Source: Shewanella sediminis HAW-EB3
Lineage (GTDB): Bacteria; Pseudomonadota; Gammaproteobacteria; Enterobacterales; Shewanellaceae
DNA length: 64,000 nucleotides
Assembly (NCBI RefSeq): GCF_000018025.1
Contig: NC_009831.1
Location: 1,736,001-1,800,000 of the forward strand
Reading direction: 5' to 3'
The notes under the pieces were generated by a model, which was given only the letters and a program-made list of their open reading frames with translations, did not search any database and was not told where the DNA came from. Shown piece after piece: positions 54,080 through 62,970 of this stretch. The first letter of the stretch is position 1; each line of letters begins with the position of its first letter. The position numbers and the translations under genes are program-made.

Positions 54080-54516
54080 TTTGCTTAAGAATAGTGAAAC
54101 CTAAAAATAAAATCTTTTTAAAACAAGCGGCTACGGAGTTGCTTGTTTGTTTTTATAACGTCAGCTCAGATTTAAGGCTGAATTTAATGTATAATATACT
54201 TATCTTTGTGTATAGACAGATTGTATTCAATAGTGCCGGACTGATTAAATTTATTGGATTTGGTCGCTATTTAATGGGATTTGTTGTTTTTAGCTTTTCG
54301 GTTAACGATGAGTTTAAAAGCATTGGCGTAGAAGCCTGGCTTAAAAGAACCTTAGCGTAAAACCTGAGTATATAGCCTTTTTGGCGTTCACAAATTGTGA
54401 TTTCCGGCGCAGTTACAGTTATGCAAAACTGTATGATGCCTCACCGTCTAATGTTGGCCGGGATCTCTTGTAGTTGAGTGAGCTGTATCAACTATGTGCT
54501 AATCTTCGAGAGTTTT
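54080..54516. other. Intergenic region between phoU and the BCCT gene
   Basis: About 437 bp. It contains the pst operon terminator (54121-54155). A GTG-started open frame overlapping that terminator has no convincing ribosome site and is not called. Promoter elements for the BCCT gene are expected but not identified. Confidence 0.5.
54121..54155 (+). terminator. Terminator of the pst operon
   Basis: Stem AAACAAGC / GCTTGTTT with a 12-nt loop, followed by GTTTTT, 41 nt after the phoU stop. Confidence 0.85.
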
Positions 54517-56484
54517 ATGTCGATCAAAACCAGTATTAATCCTCCTGTTTTTTTCTCTTCCGTTTTTATCATAGCGTTAATGGTGTTTGTCGGGGCTATC
54601 TGGCCACAGCAGGCACAAATTGTATTTAAGTCAGCCCAGTCTTGGTTCGAACTTAAGGCCGGTTGGCTTTACATCTTAGGTGTTGCCATCTTCCTTATCT
54701 TTATCATCTTTGTGATGGTGAGTCGTTTCGGTGATATTAAGTTAGGACCGGATCACGCCGAACCCGATTACAGCTACAAAAGCTGGATAGCCATGCTGTT
54801 TTCAGCCGGCATGGGCATCGGCTTGATGTTCTTTGGTGTTGCCGAACCTGTTATGCACTATTTAGCTCCACCGGATGCGACTCCTGAGACGATTCAGGCC
54901 GCTAAAGATGCAATGAAGATCACTTTCTTCCATTGGGGGATCCATGCCTGGGCCATCTATGCGGTTGTCGCACTTAGTCTGGCTTATTTCTCCTATCGGC
55001 ATAAGCTACCTCTACTGCCACGAAGTGCCCTTTATCCTCTGATTGGTGAACGTATCTATGGGCCTATAGGGCATGCTGTCGATACATTTGCCGTTATCGG
55101 AACCATGTTTGGTGTGGCCACATCTCTGGGTTTTGGTGTGTTACAAGTTAACTCAGGGCTAAACTATCTGCTCGGTGTGCCGGTAAATGCTTACGTCCAA
55201 GTTGGGCTTATTATCGCGATTTCATTGATTGCGACACTCTCAGTTTTCTCCGGGTTGGATAAAGGAGTTAAACGACTCAGTGAATTGAACTTAGGTTTAG
55301 CAATATTACTACTAATTTTTGTGCTGATCTTTGGACCTACCGTTGAGCTACTACAGGCCTTTGTACAAAATACCGGAGGATATTTGAGTGATATTGTCGG
55401 TAAAACTTTTAACTTGTATGCCTACGAGCAGAAAAATGATTGGATTGGGGGTTGGACCTTGCTCTACTGGGGCTGGTGGATCTCATGGTCCCCATTTGTA
55501 GGAACCTTTATTGCCAGAGTTTCCCGTGGCCGTACCATCAGAGAGTTTTTGGTGGGTGTGTTATTCGTACCTACTGCGTTTACCTTCTTGTGGATGACAG
55601 TATTTGGTAACACGGCGATAGATGCGATCATGGACCATGGTGCAAGCTATCTGACGGAAGCTGTTTCAAGTGATGTCTCCGTTGCCTTGTTTGTCTTTTT
55701 TGAGCATATGCCATTTTCCACTCTGCTATCGACGATAGCCTTGTGTCTGGTTATCACCTTCTTTGTTACTTCGTCCGATTCGGGGTCACTGGTTATCGAT
55801 AACCTAACATCGGGTGGCGATCATGAAGCACCTGTATGGCAGCGTGTCTTTTGGGCGCTACTTCAGGGCGTTGTCGCTTCTGTTTTATTGCTTGCCGGCG
55901 GCCTGCAAGCACTACAAACGGTAGCGATTGCCAGTGCATTGCCTTTTTTGTTAGTCATGCTCTTGATGTGTTTTGGTTTGTACAAGGCACTCCAGGATGA
56001 CTGGCTTAAGATCAACAGCGTGCAGCTTCATAATACGAGTGTACAGTTCACCAAAACTAACGTGAATTGGGAAGACCATATCGATGTGTTAGTGTCTCAT
56101 CCGAGTAAAGAAGATGCACAAAATTTTCTCGACAATGTGGCCACGCCGGCGCTGACTAAGGTGTGTAAGAGCTTTATCAGTAAAGAGATCCCTGCAGAGT
56201 TGTTGCATTTTGAAAATCGTATTCGTTTCGTTATCGCCAACGAGGAATATGATGACTTTGCCTATGGTCTACGGGTACGTGCATTTACCATCATCAACCC
56301 AATCGAGAGTGAACTCGATGAAGGTGAAACCGATTATTATCGGGTCGAGGTGTTCCTTGAGCATGGCGGTCAACATTATGATGTGATGGGCTTCACTCAA
56401 GATCAGATCTTGGCAGATGTGGTGACCCAGTATGAAAAGTATCTGCATTACCTGCACCTATCCAGTTCAGAATACTTAGGTTAA
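54517..56484 (+). CDS. BCCT-family betaine/choline/carnitine transporter
   Basis: 655 residues from the ATG closely preceded by GAGAG; the frame extends 39 nt upstream without a better start. Twelve helices are expected. Family signatures are MLFSAGMGIGLMFFGVAEP, FFHWGIHAWAIYA and the aromatic box WGWWISWSPFVGTFIARVSRG. The C-terminal ~130 residues are cytoplasmic (residues ~520-655), longer than in many members, and could sense osmotic or ionic state. It imports quaternary ammonium compounds driven by Na+ or H+; the actual substrate is not readable. Confidence 0.92.
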   Translation: MSIKTSINPPVFFSSVFIIALMVFVGAIWPQQAQIVFKSAQSWFELKAGWLYILGVAIFLIFIIFVMVSRFGDIKLGPDHAEPDYSYKSWIAMLFSAGMGIGLMFFGVAEPVMHYLAPPDATPETIQAAKDAMKITFFHWGIHAWAIYAVVALSLAYFSYRHKLPLLPRSALYPLIGERIYGPIGHAVDTFAVIGTMFGVATSLGFGVLQVNSGLNYLLGVPVNAYVQVGLIIAISLIATLSVFSGLDKGVKRLSELNLGLAILLLIFVLIFGPTVELLQAFVQNTGGYLSDIVGKTFNLYAYEQKNDWIGGWTLLYWGWWISWSPFVGTFIARVSRGRTIREFLVGVLFVPTAFTFLWMTVFGNTAIDAIMDHGASYLTEAVSSDVSVALFVFFEHMPFSTLLSTIALCLVITFFVTSSDSGSLVIDNLTSGGDHEAPVWQRVFWALLQGVVASVLLLAGGLQALQTVAIASALPFLLVMLLMCFGLYKALQDDWLKINSVQLHNTSVQFTKTNVNWEDHIDVLVSHPSKEDAQNFLDNVATPALTKVCKSFISKEIPAELLHFENRIRFVIANEEYDDFAYGLRVRAFTIINPIESELDEGETDYYRVEVFLEHGGQHYDVMGFTQDQILADVVTQYEKYLHYLHLSSSEYLG

Positions 56485-56540
56485 GAGCTAGGTTAATCGA
56501 GACAGGGTAAATATTTTGTCTCAAATACCCGGTTAAAATC

Positions 56541-56578
56541 AAACAGCCCTGATGGTATCATTAGGGCTGTTTTTTTAT
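56541..56578 (+). terminator. Terminator of the BCCT gene
   Basis: Long near-perfect stem AAACAGCCCT-ATG / CAT-AGGGCTGTTT followed by T7. Confidence 0.93.
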
Positions 56579-56670
56579 ATTCACTCATTTAACGATTAAT
56601 CATCGTGTCAGGAGCCTCTGCGGGGTTCGTTTAACAATGGGTCTGAATAAGCGTTTAAACATAATTCGAG

Positions 56671-57042
56671 ATGAAAGATATGTCAGCAAACCAAGGCCCA
56701 AGTAAGTTAGATAAAGTATTGGCAGAAGCCAGAGAGTATAAAGCGAAACGAGAAACGGGTTATCGAGAGCAAGCGCTTAAGCTCTACCCCTGGGTCTGCG
56801 GTCGTTGCACGCGAGAGTTCAATAATGCCAACTTACGTGAGCTCACTGTGCATCACAGAGATCATAATCATGATAATAACCCATCTGATGGGTCTAACTG
56901 GGAGTTATTGTGCCTATATTGCCACGATAATGAACACTCTAAATTTGAAGAGTTGATCCAATACGGCGCGACTAAAGAAGCTAAGGTCGAAGCGGCAACC
57001 TACAATCCTTTTGCAGACCTCAAAGGCATGATGAAAAAGTAA
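56671..57042 (+). CDS. yajD: HNH nuclease-like protein YajD
   Basis: 123 residues. The HNH core is YPWVCGRCTREFNNANLRELTVHH...NPSDGSNWELLCLYCHDNEHSK: two CxxC pairs for zinc and the His-Asn-His set. The segment from YREQALKLYPWVCGRC to the C-terminal YNPFADLKGMMKK follows E. coli YajD almost throughout, so orthology is likely. No activity has been assigned to YajD that I know of. A second ATG 9 nt downstream is an alternative start. Confidence 0.92.
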   Translation: MKDMSANQGPSKLDKVLAEAREYKAKRETGYREQALKLYPWVCGRCTREFNNANLRELTVHHRDHNHDNNPSDGSNWELLCLYCHDNEHSKFEELIQYGATKEAKVEAATYNPFADLKGMMKK

Positions 57043-57125
57043 AAGTTAGCTTGTAAAATACCTGAAAGGGTTTCTGGCTTTGAGAGGAAGAGATATGCGG
57101 TATATCTCTATCTCTTTAGCAGGAG

Positions 57126-57374
57126 TTACCCTGTTACTAATGCCTCTTCCTTCAGGCGAGCAGCCACCTCCTGCCATCTATCCTTGCTTATTTTTTCACT
57201 GTTTAGCCCTTTGCCTAACTCAGCTTTACGGCCGGGGATCTTCTTCCAGACCTGGGCTTTAAAGGCATCATCGGCTTTACTCCAGCCGACGATTTCATCG
57301 ATATTTCGATAACAGCCCATGCAGATATCATCTTCGTTTACACCGCACTTCGCCACACAAGGAGATTGAATCAT
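57126..57374 (-). CDS. DUF1289 family small Cys-rich protein
   Basis: 82 residues. The N-terminus is the DUF1289 motif, QSPCVAKCGVNEDDICMGC followed by YRNIDEIVGW, with four Cys arranged as CxxxC...CxxC, probably binding a metal ion. A basic helical tail follows. Function unknown. It is convergent with yajD. Confidence 0.88.
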   Translation of the reverse strand: MIQSPCVAKCGVNEDDICMGCYRNIDEIVGWSKADDAFKAQVWKKIPGRKAELGKGLNSEKISKDRWQEVAARLKEEALVTG

Positions 57375-57674
57375 GTCATTTCCATTTATAATTTAGAGTC
57401 ATATTCTTATTGGTGGTGATTTTAATGTTCTTCGTCATAGTATTCAAGGTGAATTGGTGTTAGGTGGTTGGGGTGGCTGAATTGTTTGTTATGTGAGTCA
57501 TCATTCTTAAGCGAAGTAAAAGCGGGCTAGATTTTTACTAAATATTACCTTAATGAATAACCAATAGTGGGATCATTTATAGGTGATAAGCGGTTAATAA
57601 GTTAAACTTACAAACGAATTAATTTACTTTTTATACTAATTTTTCAATGGATTGGAAAAATAATTGGGGGCTTT

Positions 57675-58853
57675 ATGAAAGTGTTATTACGCTTAACGGT
57701 GATGGCTATGCTTGGTCTGCTTACATCAGCATGTTCATTATTGGAAGTTAAGCTAGAAAGTGGTATCGAACCACTGCCTCAAGAACAATTGAATATGCGG
57801 GTATTCAGTCGCGATTTTAGCAGTTCTTTTTATAGCAAGGTCGAGCTCACGGCCGATGAGATCGCATCCTTTGAAGACGCCGGTGAGCAATATATTTATC
57901 TCAAATCCAATGCATTGATGTGGAAGATCTATTCTGAACAGGCGCTGCAGAGGACTATTTTTCAAACCTCACCTGTCGCAGCAATGGTTGATACCTGGGC
58001 ATTTACGGCGCAGATGACCGCCTTCTATGAGACTGGTGCCGGTCGGTCTCTTTTTGGTTTACAGCAAACACTCGCTATTGAGGCAAGCAGGGCATTACAG
58101 TCACAGTTTGAATCTACAGTTAAAGGCTTCCTAACGTCGACTGAATTTCAGAAAAATCGTGATTTTATCGAACAATACGTCGTTGTTAATCCGCTGACCG
58201 AGATGACCTTTAGCCGGAAGTCGGCATTTAATGATTGGTTAAAATTCAGGGAGATAAACGAATTTGAAGCGGTGACAACCTTCGGTTCAGTGCCGGAGGT
58301 GATGAGTGATATCTCTGATCGTATGGCGATGATCTCTGAGCAGATGCCAAAAATTCTTGGCTGGAAGGCTGAACTCTATGCATTGCACTCTAATATCAAT
58401 GCCGAGGAGATACAGAAGACGTTGAATCATATCAGCGTCACATCGGCCAAATTCCAGGAACTTATGGCACAAAGCCCCGAGATGATGCAGACATTGGCTG
58501 TCGATATGCGTCGTGAATTAACTCCCTTATTGCAGCAGCTCAGTGATTCAACTGATAGTAAATTAGCCCAGTTATCTACAGAGCGACAAGCGTTGGAGTT
58601 AATGGTTAAGAGTGAACGTATTGCTTTAGAAGATATGGTCGCAAGAGAGCGTGTTGCTGCTGCCGCCAATTTAGATGAACTTTCTAAGCATACTGTCGAG
58701 GTCGTATTTCAAGAGCTGACAAAAACACTCAAGAGTTTGATCTTATACTTTGTGCTTTTCCTCCTAGTGGTGTTCTTTGCCCCCTTAGGTTTGGGTGTCT
58801 GGCTAGGTAAGCGTATGGAAGTTAAGAAGGCGCAAAAAGCACATGAGCTATAA
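57675..58853 (+). CDS. Lipoprotein with coiled coil and C-terminal membrane helix, unknown
   Basis: 392 residues. The signal peptide ends in LLTSAC (Cys20) with Ser at +2, which would send the lipid anchor to the outer membrane. A helical region follows; residues ~290-345 form a coiled coil with repeats such as ERQALELMVKSERIALEDMV. A strong hydrophobic helix (FVLFLLVVFFAPLGLGVWLG, about 358-378) and the basic tail KRMEVKKAQKAHEL suggest insertion in the inner membrane with a cytoplasmic end. No family recognised. A tandem repeat begins exactly at its stop codon. Confidence 0.7.
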   Translation: MKVLLRLTVMAMLGLLTSACSLLEVKLESGIEPLPQEQLNMRVFSRDFSSSFYSKVELTADEIASFEDAGEQYIYLKSNALMWKIYSEQALQRTIFQTSPVAAMVDTWAFTAQMTAFYETGAGRSLFGLQQTLAIEASRALQSQFESTVKGFLTSTEFQKNRDFIEQYVVVNPLTEMTFSRKSAFNDWLKFREINEFEAVTTFGSVPEVMSDISDRMAMISEQMPKILGWKAELYALHSNINAEEIQKTLNHISVTSAKFQELMAQSPEMMQTLAVDMRRELTPLLQQLSDSTDSKLAQLSTERQALELMVKSERIALEDMVARERVAAAANLDELSKHTVEVVFQELTKTLKSLILYFVLFLLVVFFAPLGLGVWLGKRMEVKKAQKAHEL

Positions 58854-58878
58854 GTTTTAAGTTTTAAGTTTTAAGTTT
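58851..58878 (+). repeat. Heptanucleotide array (TAAGTTT)4 at a stop codon
   Basis: Four perfect contiguous copies of TAAGTTT; the TAA of the first copy is the stop codon of the preceding gene. Confidence 0.97.
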
Positions 58879-59020
58879 AGAACGAGCCTGAACGCTGTCA
58901 TCCATAAACTCTTTATTTTAAAGCGGGTGACGGCGGTTGAGTTAACAGCTATTGATTTATATTCTTCGTGACTCGTGATTTTTTCCGAGTATGCATCTGG
59001 GTACTTCTGCTTTATAATCC

Positions 59021-59167
59021 TACCTAGTACCTAGTACCTAGTACCTAGTACCTAGTACCTAGTACCTAGTACCTAGTACCTAGTACCTAGTACCTAGTAC
59101 CTAGTACCTAGTACCTAGTACCTAGTACCTAGTACCTAGTACCTAGTACCTAGTACCTAGTACCTAG
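59021..59167. repeat. Twenty-one-unit heptanucleotide array (TACCTAG)21
   Basis: 147 bp of perfect TACCTAG repeats, the largest array in the window. It lies 49 bp before the methyltransferase start and fills most of the 362-bp gap after the preceding lipoprotein gene. Each unit contains CTAG. Perfection over 21 copies implies recent expansion and likely length variation between isolates. Confidence 0.99.
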
Positions 59168-59215
59168 TAGCTTGCGTGTAGAGCTCAACGCTGCCTCTGA
59201 TATCTTGTAAAGAGA

Positions 59216-60514
59216 GTGACCACTATCCAGTTTATGCCTAACAATCCGCTAAAGCCCCAGCAAAAGACCGCGCACAAGACCCAACAAAGCGCCTTATTTA
59301 AAAGGCTTGATACCTTGTTAGTTCAAAGTCGTGACTTATGGCAAGTTAAGGCATTCGAGTGCACGTCGCTTCCATGGGGGACTCAGTTCCCGCGTTTAGC
59401 CGAGCGTGTCTGGTCGATTGCTGATGAAGATATTGATGATGTCGACAGAGGGCAGTCTTCCCTTATTGCCGTACTATTGCCCTCCCTGACTGAAGATCTG
59501 ATGGAGGCTGGACTCGAGTGGGAGTTGAGTCTGTTGGACATCACATCGCCATTGTGCGGTGAGCCAGACAAAGCGTTATTGTCCCATAGAGAGCTGCCCG
59601 ATAGTGAGCTATCTCATTTCAGCGCGGGTATTAAGGGACGTAAGTGGGAACAGATTAATGCTTTCGCAGGGCAATTAACTCGGTGTGATAGTGACGTGTT
59701 GGAATGGTGTGCCGGTAAGGGGCATTTAGGGCGTTTGATTGCAAAGGCCCATAATCGTTCTGTCGTCAGTCTCGAGTGGCAACAAAGCTTGTGTGAAGCC
59801 GGTACTGACTTTGCCGAGCAGTGGCATCTACCACAAACCTTCATTTGCGCCGATGCGTTTGCAGCCAAGCAAAGCCAGTTAAAAGTTAATCAACAGGCCG
59901 TTGCACTGCATGCTTGTGGTGATCTTCATGTCGAGCTGATTCGGTTAGCCTCAGTGGCCGGGACCAGGAATATTGCATTTTCACCTTGTTGTTATCACCT
60001 TATTCGTGCCAAAGAGTACGAAGCTCTTAGCAGAGGTGCGCGTAACAGCGCGCTGAGCCTGAGCCGACATGATCTGCAATTACCACTGCAACAAAGTACG
60101 ATTGCCGGCAGTAAGCAACAGGAGCTGAGGCATCGGGAGATCGCCTGGCGCCTTGGATTTGATTCATTGCAGCGCGAGGTTCGAGGTTGCGAGAAATACC
60201 TGCCAATTCCTTCGATAAAGCAGAGTCAGCTCAGTGGTGACTTTAATGCTTTTTGTCTCTGGGCCGCACAAACAAAATCAGTTCCTTTACCAGAGAATAT
60301 AAATTTTGAGTATTTTGAACAATCAGGTTTGAAACGTCAGCGATTGACCAGAAGAGTCGATCTGGTTGCTCACCTTTTTCGAGCCGTGCTGGAACATTGG
60401 TTGTTACTGGATAGAGTTTGTTTTCTTGAAGAGCAAGGCTATAGTGTCTCCCTCAGGAAATTTTGTTCAGAGCGGGTTACACCGCGTAATTCATTAATTC
60501 AGGCCGAAAAATAA
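59216..60514 (+). CDS. SAM-dependent methyltransferase, METTL25/RRNAD1-like
   Basis: 432 residues. The SAM-binding motif is EWCAGKGHLGRLIA (about residues 161-174), followed by SVVSLEWQQ, ALHACGDLHVELI and FSPCCYHLI. The last two are typical of the Methyltransf_32/RRNAD1 group, where the CCY/CCH segment replaces a classic NPPY. The substrate is unknown; an RNA or protein target is possible. GTG at 59216 is used as the start, 49 bp after the heptad array; ATG at 59234 is an alternative. Expression may therefore be affected by array length. Confidence 0.8.
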   Translation: MTTIQFMPNNPLKPQQKTAHKTQQSALFKRLDTLLVQSRDLWQVKAFECTSLPWGTQFPRLAERVWSIADEDIDDVDRGQSSLIAVLLPSLTEDLMEAGLEWELSLLDITSPLCGEPDKALLSHRELPDSELSHFSAGIKGRKWEQINAFAGQLTRCDSDVLEWCAGKGHLGRLIAKAHNRSVVSLEWQQSLCEAGTDFAEQWHLPQTFICADAFAAKQSQLKVNQQAVALHACGDLHVELIRLASVAGTRNIAFSPCCYHLIRAKEYEALSRGARNSALSLSRHDLQLPLQQSTIAGSKQQELRHREIAWRLGFDSLQREVRGCEKYLPIPSIKQSQLSGDFNAFCLWAAQTKSVPLPENINFEYFEQSGLKRQRLTRRVDLVAHLFRAVLEHWLLLDRVCFLEEQGYSVSLRKFCSERVTPRNSLIQAEK

Positions 60515-60773
60515 ACAAAAAAGCGTTTAAATGACAAAGTTAAATCTAAGTCACTGTTTATTAAGGTTAGCCGGGTTATTGTGTGAGCGTTTTCTAATCA
60601 AAGAACCGCTACTTTGTAGTTAAGCATTGAGTTAATTGGTGAATAAATCGGACCTTGGACGGTTTTTTATTGAATCATTAGCTTTTTCTTGCTCAAATGT
60701 CGGGTTAACACTAAATAACAATATTTATTGGCTATCGAAGCGCCGATAATAGTGAGCGAAATAATACTGTTTA

Positions 60774-61823
60774 ATGAAATATTCCCGAGTATTTATCAAT
60801 AGCCTGGCATATGAACTGGCACCCGAAGTGGTGTCCACTTCCGAATTAGAATCTCGATTGGCACCGCTATATAAGAAATATCGCATTCCTATGGGGCAGC
60901 TTGCCGCATTAACGGGGATCCAAGAGCGTCGCTGGTGGCCCAAAGGCCACAGACTGTCCGACGGAGCCTTGGCTGCGGCGCATAAAGCCATCAATGAAAC
61001 TGGCGTTCAAGTTGGTGATTTAGGTGCAGTCGTCTATACCGGTGTGTGCCGCGACCAGCATGAGCCTGCAACGGCGTGTCGCATAGCCGCCGAACTTGGC
61101 GTGTCAAAAGATACGGCAATCTATGATATCAGTAACGCCTGTTTAGGTGTCTTGTCCGGTATCTTAGATATTGCTAACCGCATTGAGTTGGGGCAGATTA
61201 AGGCCGGTTTAGTTGTCTCTTGTGAATCGGCACGTCATATTGTCGATATCACCATAGATAATATGCTGGCCGATCCTACCATGCAGAATTATGCTCAGTC
61301 TTTGGCGACCCTTACCGGTGGTTCGGGTGCTGTTGCGGTGCTTCTGACCGATGGTAGCTTGCCTCTTCAAGGCGAACGTCAACACCAACTATTAGGTGCC
61401 AGTCACCGTTCTGCTCCTGAACACCACAATCTTTGTCAGTGGGGCTTACAGGAGGCAGGTGTGCATCTTTATCGTGAATTTATGCGTACCGACGGTGTCA
61501 CCTTGCTGAAAGAGGGCGTTGAACTGGCACGTGACACTTGGAGCCATTTCTTAGATCAACGAAATTGGTTGGTTGAGCAGGTCGACAAAGTGATCTGTCA
61601 TCAGGTGGGGGCGTCAAACCGACGCCAAGTGCTTAATGCGCTCAATATTCCTCAAGAGAAAGAGTTTCCTACCTACCAATTGCTGGGCAATATGGGCACG
61701 GTATCTCTGCCTGTTACAGCCGCGATGGCCCACGATCAAGGTTTCCTTCAGAAGGGCGATCAGGTAAGTTTCCTCGGTATTGGCAGTGGCTTAAACTGTA
61801 TGATGCTTGGAATTAAGTGGTAA
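60774..61823 (+). CDS. oleA: OleA, thiolase-superfamily beta-ketoacid synthase for long-chain olefins
   Basis: 349 residues of the KAS III/OleA type. The nucleophile Cys123 is in ISNACLGVLSG, His276 in CHQVGASN and Asn306 in GNMGTVSLP. The start RWWPKGHRLSDGA is typical of OleA. It joins two fatty acyl-CoAs head to head into a 2-alkyl-3-ketoacid, the first step of long-chain olefin synthesis. In Shewanella the final product is the polyunsaturated C31 hydrocarbon. No obvious ribosome site precedes this ATG. oleB and oleC follow in order. Confidence 0.93.
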   Translation: MKYSRVFINSLAYELAPEVVSTSELESRLAPLYKKYRIPMGQLAALTGIQERRWWPKGHRLSDGALAAAHKAINETGVQVGDLGAVVYTGVCRDQHEPATACRIAAELGVSKDTAIYDISNACLGVLSGILDIANRIELGQIKAGLVVSCESARHIVDITIDNMLADPTMQNYAQSLATLTGGSGAVAVLLTDGSLPLQGERQHQLLGASHRSAPEHHNLCQWGLQEAGVHLYREFMRTDGVTLLKEGVELARDTWSHFLDQRNWLVEQVDKVICHQVGASNRRQVLNALNIPQEKEFPTYQLLGNMGTVSLPVTAAMAHDQGFLQKGDQVSFLGIGSGLNCMMLGIKW

Positions 61824-61986
61824 CGCCTGGTCAGTTAATCTATCGCTGATCTTGACTGATAATAAGCTGCTAACTCGGTAATTCGTTTTTCACGGTTGCC
61901 GGGTTTCTCTTATTGACTCGGTGTTAGCACGATATAATTTATGGCTCATAATCTGGCCATCAAAATAAGAAAATTTAGGAAGAGTC

Positions 61987-62874
61987 ATGTTAGACACTCT
62001 GTTTCCCTTCAAGCGCAATTATTTAGACCGAAATGGCAATAAGTTACAGTACGTGAACGAAGGGCAAGGTGAACCAGTTGTTATGGTTCATGGTAATCCT
62101 AGCTGGTCTTTCTATTATCGTAACGTGGTTACCGCCTTGAGCGGCAATCACCAGTGTATCGTCCCCGACCATATAGGTTGTGGTTTATCGGATAAGCCCG
62201 ACGATAGTGGTTATGACTACACCCTTAAGAATCGTATTGACGATCTTGAGGCGCTGCTCGAACACTTAGGTGTGAGAGAGAATATCACCCTAATCGTGCA
62301 TGATTGGGGGGGAATGATTGGTATGGGTTACGCGGCTCGTTATCCTGAGCGTATCAAGCGTCTTGTCGTGCTCAATACCGGTGCCTTCCACCTTCCTTCA
62401 TCTAAACCTTTTCCATGGCCGCTGTGGATTTGCAGAAATACCCTGTTGGGTACAGCATTAGTGCGTGGGTTTAATGCCTTTTCATCGATCGCATCCTATG
62501 TTGGCGTGAAACGTAAGCCTATGTCGAAAGAGGTCAGAGAAGCCTATGTCGCTCCCTTTAATTCATGGGCCAATCGTATCTCTACATTGAGGTTCGTCCA
62601 GGATATACCGCTTAAGCCTGGCGATCGAAATTATGAGTTGGTGTCGGAAATTGCAGCGAGTCTGCCAAAGTTTGCCAAGGTGCCTACGCTTATCTGTTGG
62701 GGCTTGAAAGATTTTGTCTTCGATAAACACTTTCTTGACCAGTGGAAAGTAGAGATGCCTCACGCAGTGGTGCATGAATTTGCCGATTGTGGGCATTATA
62801 TTCTTGAAGATGCGGGCGATGAGGTGGTAGGTCATATCACAGACTTTATGACAAGTGATCCTGTCGCTGTTTAA
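61987..62874 (+). CDS. oleB: OleB, beta-lactone decarboxylase
   Basis: 295-residue alpha/beta hydrolase of the haloalkane dehalogenase group. The nucleophile Asp106 is in VHDWGGMIGMG, the oxyanion segment is HGNPSWSFYYRN and the His270 is in CGHYILEDA. OleB removes CO2 from the beta-lactone formed by OleC, giving a cis-alkene. AGGAAGAGTC precedes the ATG. It is 163 bp after oleA and 96 bp before oleC. Confidence 0.93.
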   Translation: MLDTLFPFKRNYLDRNGNKLQYVNEGQGEPVVMVHGNPSWSFYYRNVVTALSGNHQCIVPDHIGCGLSDKPDDSGYDYTLKNRIDDLEALLEHLGVRENITLIVHDWGGMIGMGYAARYPERIKRLVVLNTGAFHLPSSKPFPWPLWICRNTLLGTALVRGFNAFSSIASYVGVKRKPMSKEVREAYVAPFNSWANRISTLRFVQDIPLKPGDRNYELVSEIAASLPKFAKVPTLICWGLKDFVFDKHFLDQWKVEMPHAVVHEFADCGHYILEDAGDEVVGHITDFMTSDPVAV

Positions 62875-62911
62875 TACTCGCAGTTATTTTTACGGCGAGA
62901 GGATAAAATAA

Positions 62912-62941
62912 AAATAAGCGGTCAATATTGACCGCTTATTT
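62912..62941. other. Perfect 30-bp palindrome between oleB and oleC
   Basis: A self-complementary AAATAAGCGGTCAAT half-site repeated in inverse with no loop bases. It begins 37 nt after the oleB stop and ends 29 nt before the oleC start. The 3' half ends in TTATTT, so an RNA hairpin would be weakly terminator-like; as DNA it could be a dimer-binding operator. Confidence 0.85.
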
Positions 62942-62970
62942 ACGAATAGCACTGAGAAAGGTCATCGAAC

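Noticed and set aside
54094..54360. 88-residue open frame starting GTG after phoU
   Set aside because: It runs through the pst operon terminator hairpin, lacks a ribosome site and has no recognisable sequence.
59021..59167. CRISPR array
   Set aside because: The repeat unit is only 7 bp with no spacers and no cas genes nearby.
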